This document shows, piece by piece, positions 5,497 through 11,647 of a stretch of 11,647 bases of DNA; the first letter of the stretch is position 1; every line of letters begins with the position of its first letter. Made by a program: the position numbers and the translations under genes. The stretch is taken from NCBI GenBank assembly GCA_016195765.1, contig JACPYZ010000094.1, positions 1 through 11,647 of the forward strand, given 5' to 3'. This DNA comes from Candidatus Curtissbacteria bacterium (lineage in GTDB: Bacteria; Patescibacteriota; Microgenomatia; Curtissbacterales; GWA2-41-24). The notes beneath the pieces were generated by a model that was not told the DNA's origin, did not search any database, and worked only from the letters and a program-made list of their open reading frames with translations.

Positions 5497-6966
5497 ATGG
5501 ATCTAAATTCAAAGCCAATTGCCTTCGTAATTTTTGGCGCGACTGGAGATTTAGCAAAAAAGCGCATATTTCCGGCTCTTTTCAAACTTTACACTCAAAA
5601 TCTTTTACCTACTCAAATTAAAGTAATATGTGCAGCGCGAACTGTATATACAAGTGAAAGCTTCCAGGATTATGTCTACGAGAACCTCAAGATAGAAAAT
5701 AGGGCGGCCTTTGACGATTTTGCAAAAACGATTGAATATTTACCTATCGATGTTGCCGAAGATAAAAACTTAAAAGATGTAACAGCCGCCATTTCCAAAT
5801 TTGAAAAAGAAGTAGACGCCTGCCCACAAACAATTTATTACATGTCCATTGCGCCAGACATTTTCAGCAGCGCAATCGAAAATCTTGGCGCAGAAGGCCT
5901 GAATATTAGTTGCTCAGTTCACAACAGCAAGCCAAGAATTATTATTGAAAAACCGTTTGGCTCAAGCTTAGAATCGGCACTCACCCTTAAGCTTTTACTG
6001 GAAAAATATTTTGACGAAGAGCAAATCTACAGGATCGACCACTATTTGGGCAAAGAAACAGTCCAAAATATTTTTGCTTTTCGTTTTGGCAATGAGATTT
6101 TCGAACCAACTTGGAGCAACGAATACATAGATCACATTCAAATTATCACTTCGGAAAGCATTGGTGTTGAAAAACGCGGAGAATTTTACGATCGCGCTGG
6201 GGCCCTGCGCGATATTACCCAAAACCATTTGTTGCAATTGCTTTCTATAATCACGATGGAAGAACCAAAAGGCTTTAACCCAAAAGACATTAACGAACGC
6301 AAACTGGCAGTTTTAAAAGATGTTAAGACCCTGAGCCCCGAAGAAGTTGCACAATCAACCGTGCGCGGACAATACGAAGGCTACCTACAAGAAGAGAAAA
6401 TTAACCCGAAATCGCAAACCGAAACATATGCCTTGGTAAAACTAGAAGTTGATAACCCCCGCTGGCGCGGCGTGCCAATTTACATGCGTACTGGCAAAAA
6501 ACTAATGGGCAAAGTTACTTCGATTATCGTGCAGTTTAAAGACACTAGACACAAACTCTTTGGCGATCTTGATATGAAACCGACACCCAACCATATTATT
6601 TTGCAGATTCAACCCAATGAAGGCATTGGAATTCGGCTTGTCGCCAAAAAACCGGGCCTAGAAACAACCATAGAACCAGTAGACATGGAATTCTGCTATA
6701 AAAACACTTTTGACGAACCCCAACCAGAAGCTTACGAAAGGTTAATTATGGATGTTGTACAAGGTGACCAAAGTTTGTTTATTTCGCAAGAAGTAATTGA
6801 ACAATGCTGGCGCATCATTGACCCCATCAAAGATGCTTGGTCTAGTAACAAAGTACCACTAGCAACCTACAAACCAGGGACCTGGGGGCCCACAGAAGCA
6901 GACGAACTTTTAAAACATGACAAGCGAGATTGGCTTACGCCATTTTTGACAATCTGCAAGATCTAA
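5497..6966 (+). CDS. zwf: Glucose-6-phosphate 1-dehydrogenase
   Basis: 489 residues, the usual full length. It oxidises glucose-6-phosphate to 6-phosphogluconolactone with NADP+ (or NAD+), the entry step of the oxidative pentose phosphate pathway. An N-terminal Rossmann fold carries GATGDLAKKRIFPAL (14-28). EKPFG lies at 151-155 and the substrate-binding signature RIDHYLGKE at 179-187. The general-base His is H244 in DITQNHLLQ. MRTGKK and GDQSLFI are also in their usual places, and no key residue is missing. The other two pathway enzymes lie just downstream on the opposite strand. A TAAAAT hexamer ends 8 bases before the ATG and no good Shine-Dalgarno is seen. The 3' end carries a promoter for the next gene. 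Confidence 0.97.
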   Translation: MDLNSKPIAFVIFGATGDLAKKRIFPALFKLYTQNLLPTQIKVICAARTVYTSESFQDYVYENLKIENRAAFDDFAKTIEYLPIDVAEDKNLKDVTAAISKFEKEVDACPQTIYYMSIAPDIFSSAIENLGAEGLNISCSVHNSKPRIIIEKPFGSSLESALTLKLLLEKYFDEEQIYRIDHYLGKETVQNIFAFRFGNEIFEPTWSNEYIDHIQIITSESIGVEKRGEFYDRAGALRDITQNHLLQLLSIITMEEPKGFNPKDINERKLAVLKDVKTLSPEEVAQSTVRGQYEGYLQEEKINPKSQTETYALVKLEVDNPRWRGVPIYMRTGKKLMGKVTSIIVQFKDTRHKLFGDLDMKPTPNHIILQIQPNEGIGIRLVAKKPGLETTIEPVDMEFCYKNTFDEPQPEAYERLIMDVVQGDQSLFISQEVIEQCWRIIDPIKDAWSSNKVPLATYKPGTWGPTEADELLKHDKRDWLTPFLTICKI

Positions 6967-6974
6967 ACTAAAAT
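6946..6974 (+). promoter_or_regulatory. Consensus promoter inside the 3' end of zwf
   Basis: Perfect TTGACA, ideal 17-base spacer, TAAAAT (5/6), 7 bases to the ATG of the 78-aa gene. The -35 lies within zwf codons and the -10 overlaps the space after the zwf stop. Confidence 0.75.
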
Positions 6975-6981
6975 TCCCCAA

Positions 6982-7218
6982 ATGACCGAACGCACATTTA
7001 AGCAAGGCGACAATTGGAGCAAGCTCGTACAAACAAGTAGCGAGCAGCGAGCTGCCATTGCAAGTTTGCACCAAAGTACCGCTGTAGTATTAGCAGTGAT
7101 CGCTGCAGTTGGCTTACCTCTTTATGCCGCATTTTCCAGCGAAAGATTCCGCAGACAAATAAAAAATCTTGTACCCAAGGCAAGAGGCCCAGAAGCACCT
7201 GGCCAACCTTCTGAATAA
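6982..7218 (+). CDS. Small single-pass membrane protein, unknown (78 aa)
   Basis: I do not recognise this protein. A polar N-terminal half of about 31 residues is followed by one membrane segment (about 32-51, STAVVLAVIAAVGLPLYAAF). A basic stretch (RFRRQIKNLVPKARG) and a Pro-rich tail come next, so the C-terminus probably faces the cytoplasm. It starts 15 bases after the zwf stop and ends 1 base from the convergent gnd gene. Support for it being real: it fills the gap exactly, has a plausible membrane topology, and is preceded by the best promoter in the window (TTGACA, 17-base spacer, TAAAAT, then 7 bases to the ATG). Function and conservation are unknown. Confidence 0.65.
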   Translation: MTERTFKQGDNWSKLVQTSSEQRAAIASLHQSTAVVLAVIAAVGLPLYAAFSSERFRRQIKNLVPKARGPEAPGQPSE

Positions 7219-7219
7219 A

Positions 7220-8161
7220 CTACTTTTTTTCGGAATTATGCCCGCCAAAAGCTTTGCGCTGGCCGGCAACGATTTTAGCAGCAACAGAATTTTGAATTTT
7301 CGGATCTTTTTCTGACTCTCCTCTAATCTCAAGCGACTTTTCTATAACTTCAAAAGGTAATTCCTTCTCCTTCGCCTTTTCTACTGCCCAAATAGTTTCT
7401 TCTGATGCGGTACCAATTACACCTTTTGTATTTTCCAGATTTGGGTCCGCTTCTAAAACTTCTACAGTTCTGTCCATCATAAACCCAGAAACTAAAGTAT
7501 TTTTGGTGTAAAGCTTGGCCACTTTCAAAAGATCCAGTTCGTAGGGCGCAGCAGCCAGTAGTCCAAAACCTTCGCCGATTGATTCCATTACCCCATATTC
7601 AATGGCGTTGTGAACCATTTTTACAAAATGCCCGGCGCCACCCTCACCTAAATACTGGTGTCCACCATTTGGTTTTGCAAGTGATTCCAAAAGTGGAATT
7701 ATATTTTCGTAGGCAGTTTGACTACCACCAACCATGAGTGGGTAACCTTCGGAAAAAGCCACAAGCCCGCCAGAAACACCAATGCCCAAAAACTCAATGC
7801 CATCTTTTGTAAATTCTTCATAACTTTTTTGGGTATCCGTGAATTTTGAGTTTCCTCCGTCGACAACTATATCCCCTTTTACAACATGCTTTTTAATTTC
7901 CGCCAGAATATTTTCTGTCGGTTCACCAGCAGTTAGCATTGACCAAACAACCTTTGCACCGGGTTCTTCGCTTGCCGCTTTCTTGACCAAATCTTCTACA
8001 CTGCTTGCCACTTCTAGTTTCCAATCCGGTTTAGCTTCCGCAACCAAAGCATCTACTTTATCTTTTGACCTATTCCAAACCACAACCTCGTGACCTTCTG
8101 CAAGAAGCTTCATCACCATCCGTGAACCCATTTTTCCGAGACCTACGAATCCTAATTTCAT
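7220..8161 (-). CDS. gnd: 6-phosphogluconate dehydrogenase (decarboxylating), short type
   Basis: 313 residues, the short form related to GndA/YqeC rather than the roughly 470-residue E. coli Gnd. It converts 6-phosphogluconate to ribulose-5-phosphate and CO2 with reduction of NAD(P)+. The Rossmann dinucleotide motif is GFVGLGKMG (4-12), with VVWNRSKDK at the adenosine-ribose end. DGGNS is at 101-105 and GVSGG at 128-132. The catalytic block KMVHNAIEYG (181-190) gives K181, N185 and E188 as the counterparts of E. coli K183, N187 and E190. RKAFGGH near the C-terminus is also typical. It follows the lactonase gene by 7 bases. A perfect TATAAT (8168-8173), which contains the lactonase stop codon, ends 6 bases before the ATG and may give gnd its own leaderless transcript. 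NAD versus NADP preference cannot be settled by eye. Confidence 0.95.
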   Translation of the reverse strand: MKLGFVGLGKMGSRMVMKLLAEGHEVVVWNRSKDKVDALVAEAKPDWKLEVASSVEDLVKKAASEEPGAKVVWSMLTAGEPTENILAEIKKHVVKGDIVVDGGNSKFTDTQKSYEEFTKDGIEFLGIGVSGGLVAFSEGYPLMVGGSQTAYENIIPLLESLAKPNGGHQYLGEGGAGHFVKMVHNAIEYGVMESIGEGFGLLAAAPYELDLLKVAKLYTKNTLVSGFMMDRTVEVLEADPNLENTKGVIGTASEETIWAVEKAKEKELPFEVIEKSLEIRGESEKDPKIQNSVAAKIVAGQRKAFGGHNSEKK

Positions 8162-8167
8162 ATCTTA

Positions 8168-8173
8168 ATTATA
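8168..8173 (-). promoter_or_regulatory. -10 for gnd
   Basis: Perfect TATAAT, containing the TAA stop of the lactonase gene, ends 6 bases before the gnd ATG. The -35 is weak (TTATCT, 17-base spacer, 3/6). Confidence 0.5.
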
Positions 8174-8840
8174 GTTTAATATCGGTTATCAGATAAGCCG
8201 GTATCTTGGATTTTCTGTAAAAAATCGCCGGGTATTTTTGCATATCATTTTGATCTTTATCAAGCAACAATTCTAGTGCCTCTTTTTTATCTTTCCCGAA
8301 CATCATAATTACAAATGCACTGCATTTTCCCAAAGCTTTTAACGTTAAAGTAACCCTTTGGGGATATTTATCTTCAATAACTTCTGAAACAACCAAGTCT
8401 GCCGATTTACCGGCTTCGCTATATGGAAAAATACCGGCTGTATGAATATTGCCCCCAATCCCCATAACACCCACTCTTTTTTTAAACCTTTTAAAAAGAT
8501 CGGTTATTTCCCTTTCGTAGTCTGCTGCCGTTTGTGTAGGCTTTTTACCTTTAAGCAGCTTATGGGTTTCGATACAATATTCATCTGCCCAATTTTTGAT
8601 CCCTGCTTTTTTTAAAAGCAGTTCGTTGCTATTTTCGTGAAACGGCGAACCATATCTTTCGTCAACTATCGCCAGTGCCCCTGGAATAATATCGCCAGGT
8701 TTAACAATTATCTTTTGATAATCCGGAGTTGTGCCACCCGAAAGCAAAAGCAAGGTTTTAGGGTCAATCAGTTTTTTAAGAAATTCGTGTGCTTTAACTT
8801 GTCCTGCGTCTTTAGTGGCAACTTTAACAAGTTTGATCAT
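8169..8840 (-). CDS. pgl: 6-phosphogluconolactonase-like protein (6PGL/NagB superfamily)
   Basis: 223 residues, in the usual size range for the DevB/SOL-type lactonase that hydrolyses 6-phosphogluconolactone to 6-phosphogluconate. Visible motifs are LSGGTTP (33-39, phosphate binding), DERYG (60-64) and the GIGGNIHTAGIFP block (127-139). The last is normally close to G-x-G-x-DGHTASLFP, so the Asp-Gly before the key His has become Asn-Ile while the His (H133) is kept. Sitting between cysS and gnd strongly suggests the lactonase role, but a sugar-phosphate isomerase activity of the same superfamily cannot be excluded. The ATG overlaps the cysS TGA stop (ATGA, 8837-8840). No -10-like hexamer precedes it, consistent with translation from the cysS transcript. 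Confidence 0.85.
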   Translation of the reverse strand: MIKLVKVATKDAGQVKAHEFLKKLIDPKTLLLLSGGTTPDYQKIIVKPGDIIPGALAIVDERYGSPFHENSNELLLKKAGIKNWADEYCIETHKLLKGKKPTQTAADYEREITDLFKRFKKRVGVMGIGGNIHTAGIFPYSEAGKSADLVVSEVIEDKYPQRVTLTLKALGKCSAFVIMMFGKDKKEALELLLDKDQNDMQKYPAIFYRKSKIPAYLITDIKL

Positions 8841-10174
8841 TTCTTAACTTTCCACTTTGTGCCTTCTGGGGTATCTTCTATTTCTAGACCCATTCCTGCT
8901 AAATCCTCTCTGGCTTTATCTGATTCTTCGAACTTCCCTTCTTTTCTAAGCAATTCTCTTTTTTTGATCAACTCTTGTGCTCCCACGGGAAGTGGCACCA
9001 TTTCAACCTTATCTAGTTCAAGCCCTAAGATTTGATCGAACTTTAAAATGGTTGCATACTTTGAATCGTGAGCCAAATCCGACTTAAGCAGTGACCAAAG
9101 TGCAGCAATTGCTCGCGGCATATTCAAATCGTCCCCTACAGCGTTTGAAAATTCTCTAAAATGATCTGCATTTACTTCTCCCACACCATCTTCTTTACTC
9201 GAAGCTACCAAATCACGAATATTGTCAAGCGCGCTTTGGACGGCTTCTAAGCTTTCCCAGGTAAAGTTGAGTTTTGATCTGTAGTGTGCCGTCATAAACA
9301 GATAGCGCAACGCTAGAGGATCAAAACCCTTCGCGACAATATCTGAAAGTTTATAAAAGTTATTTAAGCTCTTACTCATTTTTTCTCCGTCCACTAGCAA
9401 GTGTTCACCTTCTACCCAATAGTTCACAAATTTAGCGCCAGTTGCCGCTTCTGCTTGGGCGATTTCGTTTTCGTGATGCGGAAAAAGAAGATCTATACCG
9501 CCACAGTGAATATCAAAATGTTCCCCGAGTTTGTCTATGCTCATCGCCGAACATTCGATATGCCAACCTGGTCTGCCGCGACCAAATGGCGCCTCCCAAC
9601 TTGGTTCACCTGGTTTCTCGAACTTCCAAAGCGCAAAATCGCTCCATGCCTCTTTGTCGTACAAATCATCGTTCACCCTTGCGCCTTTTTTAAGATTGCC
9701 CTTCGAAAGTCCTGACAACTTTCCGTAATCTGGAAACTTTTCCACAGAAAAGTAGATCCCATCTTCTGCCTTGTAGGCAGCACCCTTTTTTAGGAGCCGT
9801 TCTATAAGCTCGATCATTTGGGCAATATATTCGGTTGCTCTTGTATAAAAATCAGCAGGTAGTATATTTAGCTTACCAAGGTCTTCACGAAACGCTTCTT
9901 CGTACTTTTGGGTAAGCTTGGTAAATTCGACATTTTGTTCTTTTGCTCTTTTGATTATTTTGTCGTCAATGTCTGTAAAATTCATAACATGAACAACATT
10001 GTGCTCATTAAATTGCAAAACGCGCTTTAAAATATCTTCAAAAACATAAGTTCTCCAATTGCCAATATGCACAAAGTCGTAAACAGTAGGACCACAAGTG
10101 TACAAACCAACTTGGTTTGGTTCGATTGGTTCAAAGTTTTCTACCTTATGTGCAAGATGGTTATAAATTCTCAT
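8837..10174 (-). CDS. cysS: Cysteinyl-tRNA synthetase
   Basis: 445 residues against 461 in E. coli, colinear throughout. It charges tRNA-Cys with cysteine in the cytosol. The class I signatures are HIGN (36-39, an accepted variant of HIGH) and KMSKS (265-269). The zinc ligands expected from E. coli C28, C209, H234 and E238 are C27, C208, H233 and E237, all present. The segments NFTDIDDKIIKRA, RPGWHIECSAMS and DLLFPHHENEIAQ are near-identical to the family pattern. It is the first gene of the minus-strand cysS-pgl-gnd unit. TGC-TAGAAT ends 6 bases before the ATG, and that promoter lies in the 22-base gap after the repeat-protein gene. Confidence 0.98.
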   Translation of the reverse strand: MRIYNHLAHKVENFEPIEPNQVGLYTCGPTVYDFVHIGNWRTYVFEDILKRVLQFNEHNVVHVMNFTDIDDKIIKRAKEQNVEFTKLTQKYEEAFREDLGKLNILPADFYTRATEYIAQMIELIERLLKKGAAYKAEDGIYFSVEKFPDYGKLSGLSKGNLKKGARVNDDLYDKEAWSDFALWKFEKPGEPSWEAPFGRGRPGWHIECSAMSIDKLGEHFDIHCGGIDLLFPHHENEIAQAEAATGAKFVNYWVEGEHLLVDGEKMSKSLNNFYKLSDIVAKGFDPLALRYLFMTAHYRSKLNFTWESLEAVQSALDNIRDLVASSKEDGVGEVNADHFREFSNAVGDDLNMPRAIAALWSLLKSDLAHDSKYATILKFDQILGLELDKVEMVPLPVGAQELIKKRELLRKEGKFEESDKAREDLAGMGLEIEDTPEGTKWKVKK

Positions 10175-10180
10175 GGAGAA

Positions 10181-10189
10181 ATTCTAGCA
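10181..10189 (-). promoter_or_regulatory. Extended -10 promoter for cysS
   Basis: TGC-TAGAAT ends 6 bases before the cysS ATG. No -35 is seen in the GC-rich stretch upstream. Confidence 0.55.
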
Positions 10190-10196
10190 CGCAAAG

Positions 10197-10820
10197 CTAT
10201 TCCGCGCCCATATTCTTCACTTCTGCGTTGGCCTTGGTTTGAGCGATTTGTACATCCATCGACTGTTTCTTTTCTTGTTTTTTAACTTCTTTATTCTGCT
10301 GCTCTACCTGTTTTTGTTGTTCCTGAACATATTGACCTTCTTGTTTACTTCTTTGTTCGTGTTCTTTGTATATTTGCTTGATTCGCGCTTTAACTTCTGC
10401 TTGGCTTGCTTGGCTAAATTGCTTATCTTTAGTCTGCATTTCTTCCAGATCTTTTCCGCTCACCTGTCCAAGAGCAGAAGCCCCAAAAGCTTTTAATTCA
10501 TCCCAAAAACCGTGATGTTCAGCTGGTGCCGCAGTATTGTCTGCAGCGGGCGTACTACCGGTTACCTGTCCCGCGATTGAGCCCCCAAAGCCGCCGAGTT
10601 GTTCCATAGCGTCTTGGCTTTGAGAGGCACCAGCAGCGGCAGAATCGCTACCGGCAATTTGCGAAATTATAGATTTGCCAAAACCACCTAATTGTTTTGT
10701 GGCATCGGCACCAGTCTTTTTAGAAGCGTTGTCGTCTGACCCTGTCACCTGAGAAGTTACCGAACCACCTATTTTTTTAAGCTCTTCGCCAATTCCACCA
10801 AAAATACTATCGTCAGCCAT
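10197..10820 (-). CDS. Hypothetical protein with four degenerate 18-aa repeats and charged coiled-coil tail
   Basis: 207 residues from the ATG at 10820 (MADDSIFGG). I do not recognise the family. The N-terminal two thirds hold four copies of a unit close to [EQ]LxxhGxSxxxQhxGSD. Their leading Leu residues are at 14, 44, 75 and 109, so the spacings are 30, 31 and 34 residues, joined by Ala/Ser/Asp-rich linkers. The last third (about 125-207) is Lys/Glu/Gln-rich, likely helical or coiled-coil, with no membrane segment or signal peptide. It lies between recR and cysS, 27 bases after the recR stop. An upstream in-frame ATG at 10838 would add 6 residues, but TGC-TACGAT ends 8 bases before 10820 and supports the shorter form. 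Possible roles are structural or nucleoid-related; this is open. Confidence 0.75.
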   Translation of the reverse strand: MADDSIFGGIGEELKKIGGSVTSQVTGSDDNASKKTGADATKQLGGFGKSIISQIAGSDSAAAGASQSQDAMEQLGGFGGSIAGQVTGSTPAADNTAAPAEHHGFWDELKAFGASALGQVSGKDLEEMQTKDKQFSQASQAEVKARIKQIYKEHEQRSKQEGQYVQEQQKQVEQQNKEVKKQEKKQSMDVQIAQTKANAEVKNMGAE

Positions 10821-10828
10821 GTATATTA

Positions 10829-10837
10829 ATCGTAGCA
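10829..10837 (-). promoter_or_regulatory. Extended -10 for repeat-protein gene
   Basis: TGC-TACGAT (4/6) ends 8 bases before the ATG at 10820. It supports that start over 10838, which lies just upstream of the element. Confidence 0.45.
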
Positions 10838-10847
10838 TGAAATAATC

Positions 10848-11444
10848 TTAAAAATCCTTGCGGCCTTCGAGCGCGCGGCGGAGCGTCACTTCGTCTGCAT
10901 ATTCGAGTTCTGCGCCAATTGGAATCCCACGCGCAATTCGAGTTGTCTTTATGCCTAGGGGCTTGGTCAGTCTTTGAATATACATCGCCGTTGCCTCGCC
11001 TTCCATGGAAGGATTAGTTGCCATGATTAGTTCTTTTACGGTTCCGTCTTTAAGCCTTGGCAAAAGTTCTGCAATTTTGAGTTCTTCTGGGCCGATATTT
11101 TCCAAGGGCGCGATGACTCCATGCAAAACATGATAAACACCATTAAAACTGCCGGATTTGTCGATTGCCCAAACATCGAGCGGGTCTTCTACAATACAGA
11201 CGATAGTTTTGTCGCGATTTGGATCGTCACAAATCTCGCAAGGATCAGTTTCTGTAATATTTTGGCAAACAGAACAAATTTTGGTGTTAGTCTTTAAATC
11301 TCGGGCTGAATCTGAAAGCTGTTGGGCGAGATTGTCTGGAGCGTGCAAAAGGTAATATGTTAGGCGGGCTGCTGTCTTCGGACCAATTCCAGGCAAAGAT
11401 TCAAATGCTTCGATTAAACTCGCAACGCTTTTTGGAACTTTCAC
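10848..11444 (-). CDS. recR: Recombination mediator protein RecR
   Basis: 198 residues, the standard length. RecR works with RecO (and RecF) to load RecA on single-stranded DNA at gaps. An N-terminal helix-hairpin-helix carries LPGIGPKTAARLTYYLL (17-33). A C4 zinc finger follows, with C57, C60, C69 and C72. The Toprim domain begins at about residue 80 (IVCIVEDPLDVWAI) and includes ATNPSMEGEATAMYI (142-156), followed by ARGIPIGAELEYADEVTL. All expected elements are present. The start codon is GTG; TGA-TATACT ends 9 bases before it and no in-frame ATG lies just upstream. The gene follows ybaB by 28 bases, the classic bacterial arrangement. Confidence 0.97.
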   Translation of the reverse strand: MKVPKSVASLIEAFESLPGIGPKTAARLTYYLLHAPDNLAQQLSDSARDLKTNTKICSVCQNITETDPCEICDDPNRDKTIVCIVEDPLDVWAIDKSGSFNGVYHVLHGVIAPLENIGPEELKIAELLPRLKDGTVKELIMATNPSMEGEATAMYIQRLTKPLGIKTTRIARGIPIGAELEYADEVTLRRALEGRKDF

Positions 11445-11453
11445 TAAGTTAGA

Positions 11454-11462
11454 AGTATATCA
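11454..11462 (-). promoter_or_regulatory. Extended -10 promoter for recR
   Basis: TGA-TATACT, identical to the element of the Gmad2 promoter, ends 9 bases before the GTG start. No -35 match is visible over the end of ybaB. Confidence 0.55.
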
Positions 11463-11472
11463 ATTTAGAGGA

Positions 11473-11647
11473 TCAGTTGCCGCCGCCACCAAACATGCCC
11501 TTGAGGCCGTCCATACCAACCATGCCTTGCATTTTACGAGCAGCTTGTTTTTGGGATTCTTTAACCGCTTCGTTTACAGCTTCGACAACATCACTTTCAC
11601 CACGGCCATTTATTAAAATTTCTATGAATCTTTGCGCCAAAGTAAGC
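11473..11647 (-). CDS. ybaB: YbaB/EbfC nucleoid-associated protein, partial (C-terminal 57 aa)
   Basis: Only the C-terminus is in the window. The frame is open to the right edge and ends in TGA. The helical segment SDVVEAVNEAVKESQKQAAR, then a Met/Gly-rich tail (KMQGMVGMDGLKGMFGGGGN), is the usual YbaB ending, where 'AVN-A' and the flexible Gly-rich tail recur. Its place just upstream of recR agrees with the dnaX-ybaB-recR order known from many bacteria. YbaB dimers bind DNA without strong sequence preference. The assignment rests on a short fragment plus context. Confidence 0.8.
   Translation of the reverse strand, partial: LTLAQRFIEILINGRGESDVVEAVNEAVKESQKQAARKMQGMVGMDGLKGMFGGGGN

Noticed and set aside
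7186..7227. GGCC-AG/CT-GGCC hairpin near the end of the 78-aa gene with a T-run at about 7223
   Set aside because: The stem has a bulge and lies about 18 bases from the T-run, so it is not a standard intrinsic terminator; the Ts are also the Lys codons of gnd.
8184..8199. Inverted repeat GGTTATC-A-GATAAGCC upstream of gnd
   Set aside because: Imperfect, 16 bases, and inside the last codons of the lactonase gene; no evidence for an operator.
9401..9728. Overlapping plus-strand open frames inside cysS
   Set aside because: They lie fully within a well-matched conserved gene on the other strand and show no protein features.
10058..10069. HIGN instead of HIGH in the CysRS nucleotide-binding signature
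   Set aside because: HIGN is a known natural variant in cysteinyl-tRNA synthetases and all zinc ligands are present.
1..11647. Recoded UGA, tRNA genes, CRISPR array, insertion sequence or prophage
   Set aside because: TGA ends three recognisable genes at family-typical ends; the gaps are too short for tRNAs; no spaced direct repeats, transposase or phage genes were found. The holin-family name alone does not indicate a prophage.

Overview
The window reads as a bacterial chromosome segment of moderate, slightly AT-rich composition. It is almost wholly coding, with no gap over 60 bases, and most genes are small. Genome compactness, a short NAD(P)-binding 6-phosphogluconate dehydrogenase, a membrane-anchored Pro/Thr-rich protein ending in a Gmad2 domain and several unrecognised small proteins point to a Patescibacteria/CPR-type organism (Microgenomates-like is my guess, not proven). 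TGA is used as a true stop (cysS, the AAG glycosylase gene, ybaB), so there is no sign of the recoded UGA of Gracilibacteria or Absconditabacteria. No tRNA, rRNA, CRISPR array, insertion sequence or phage module was seen.

Layout. 1-1080 (minus): a membrane protein, then a TrhO-type rhodanese that runs off the left edge. 1129-2058 (plus): a membrane-anchored class A beta-lactamase-fold serine hydrolase. 2070-4361 (minus): 3-methyladenine DNA glycosylase (AAG), an unknown 187-aa protein, and a DUF763 protein with a helix-hairpin-helix-like motif, probably a DNA-repair-flavoured operon. 4422-7218 (plus): Gmad2 protein, four-helix holin-like membrane protein, glucose-6-phosphate dehydrogenase (zwf) and a 78-aa one-helix membrane protein. 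7220-10174 (minus): cysS, 6-phosphogluconolactonase and 6-phosphogluconate dehydrogenase in transcription order. 10197-11647 (minus): ybaB (partial), recR, and a protein with four degenerate repeats.

How the genes work together. zwf, the lactonase and gnd together make a complete oxidative pentose phosphate branch (glucose-6-phosphate to ribulose-5-phosphate, making reduced nicotinamide cofactor), split over two convergent units. recR and ybaB form the usual recombination pair. AAG and DUF763 may act together on damaged DNA. TrhO and CysRS serve tRNA modification and charging.

The strongest genome-scale signal is regulatory. Thirteen of the fifteen start codons in the window have a -10-like hexamer ending 6-12 bases before the start, often as extended TGn-TANNNT and three times with a TTGACA -35. 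Good Shine-Dalgarno sequences are lacking. The two starts without it are exactly the two that overlap an upstream stop codon by 4 bases. This suggests mostly leaderless transcripts, and the pattern helps choose starts for five genes.
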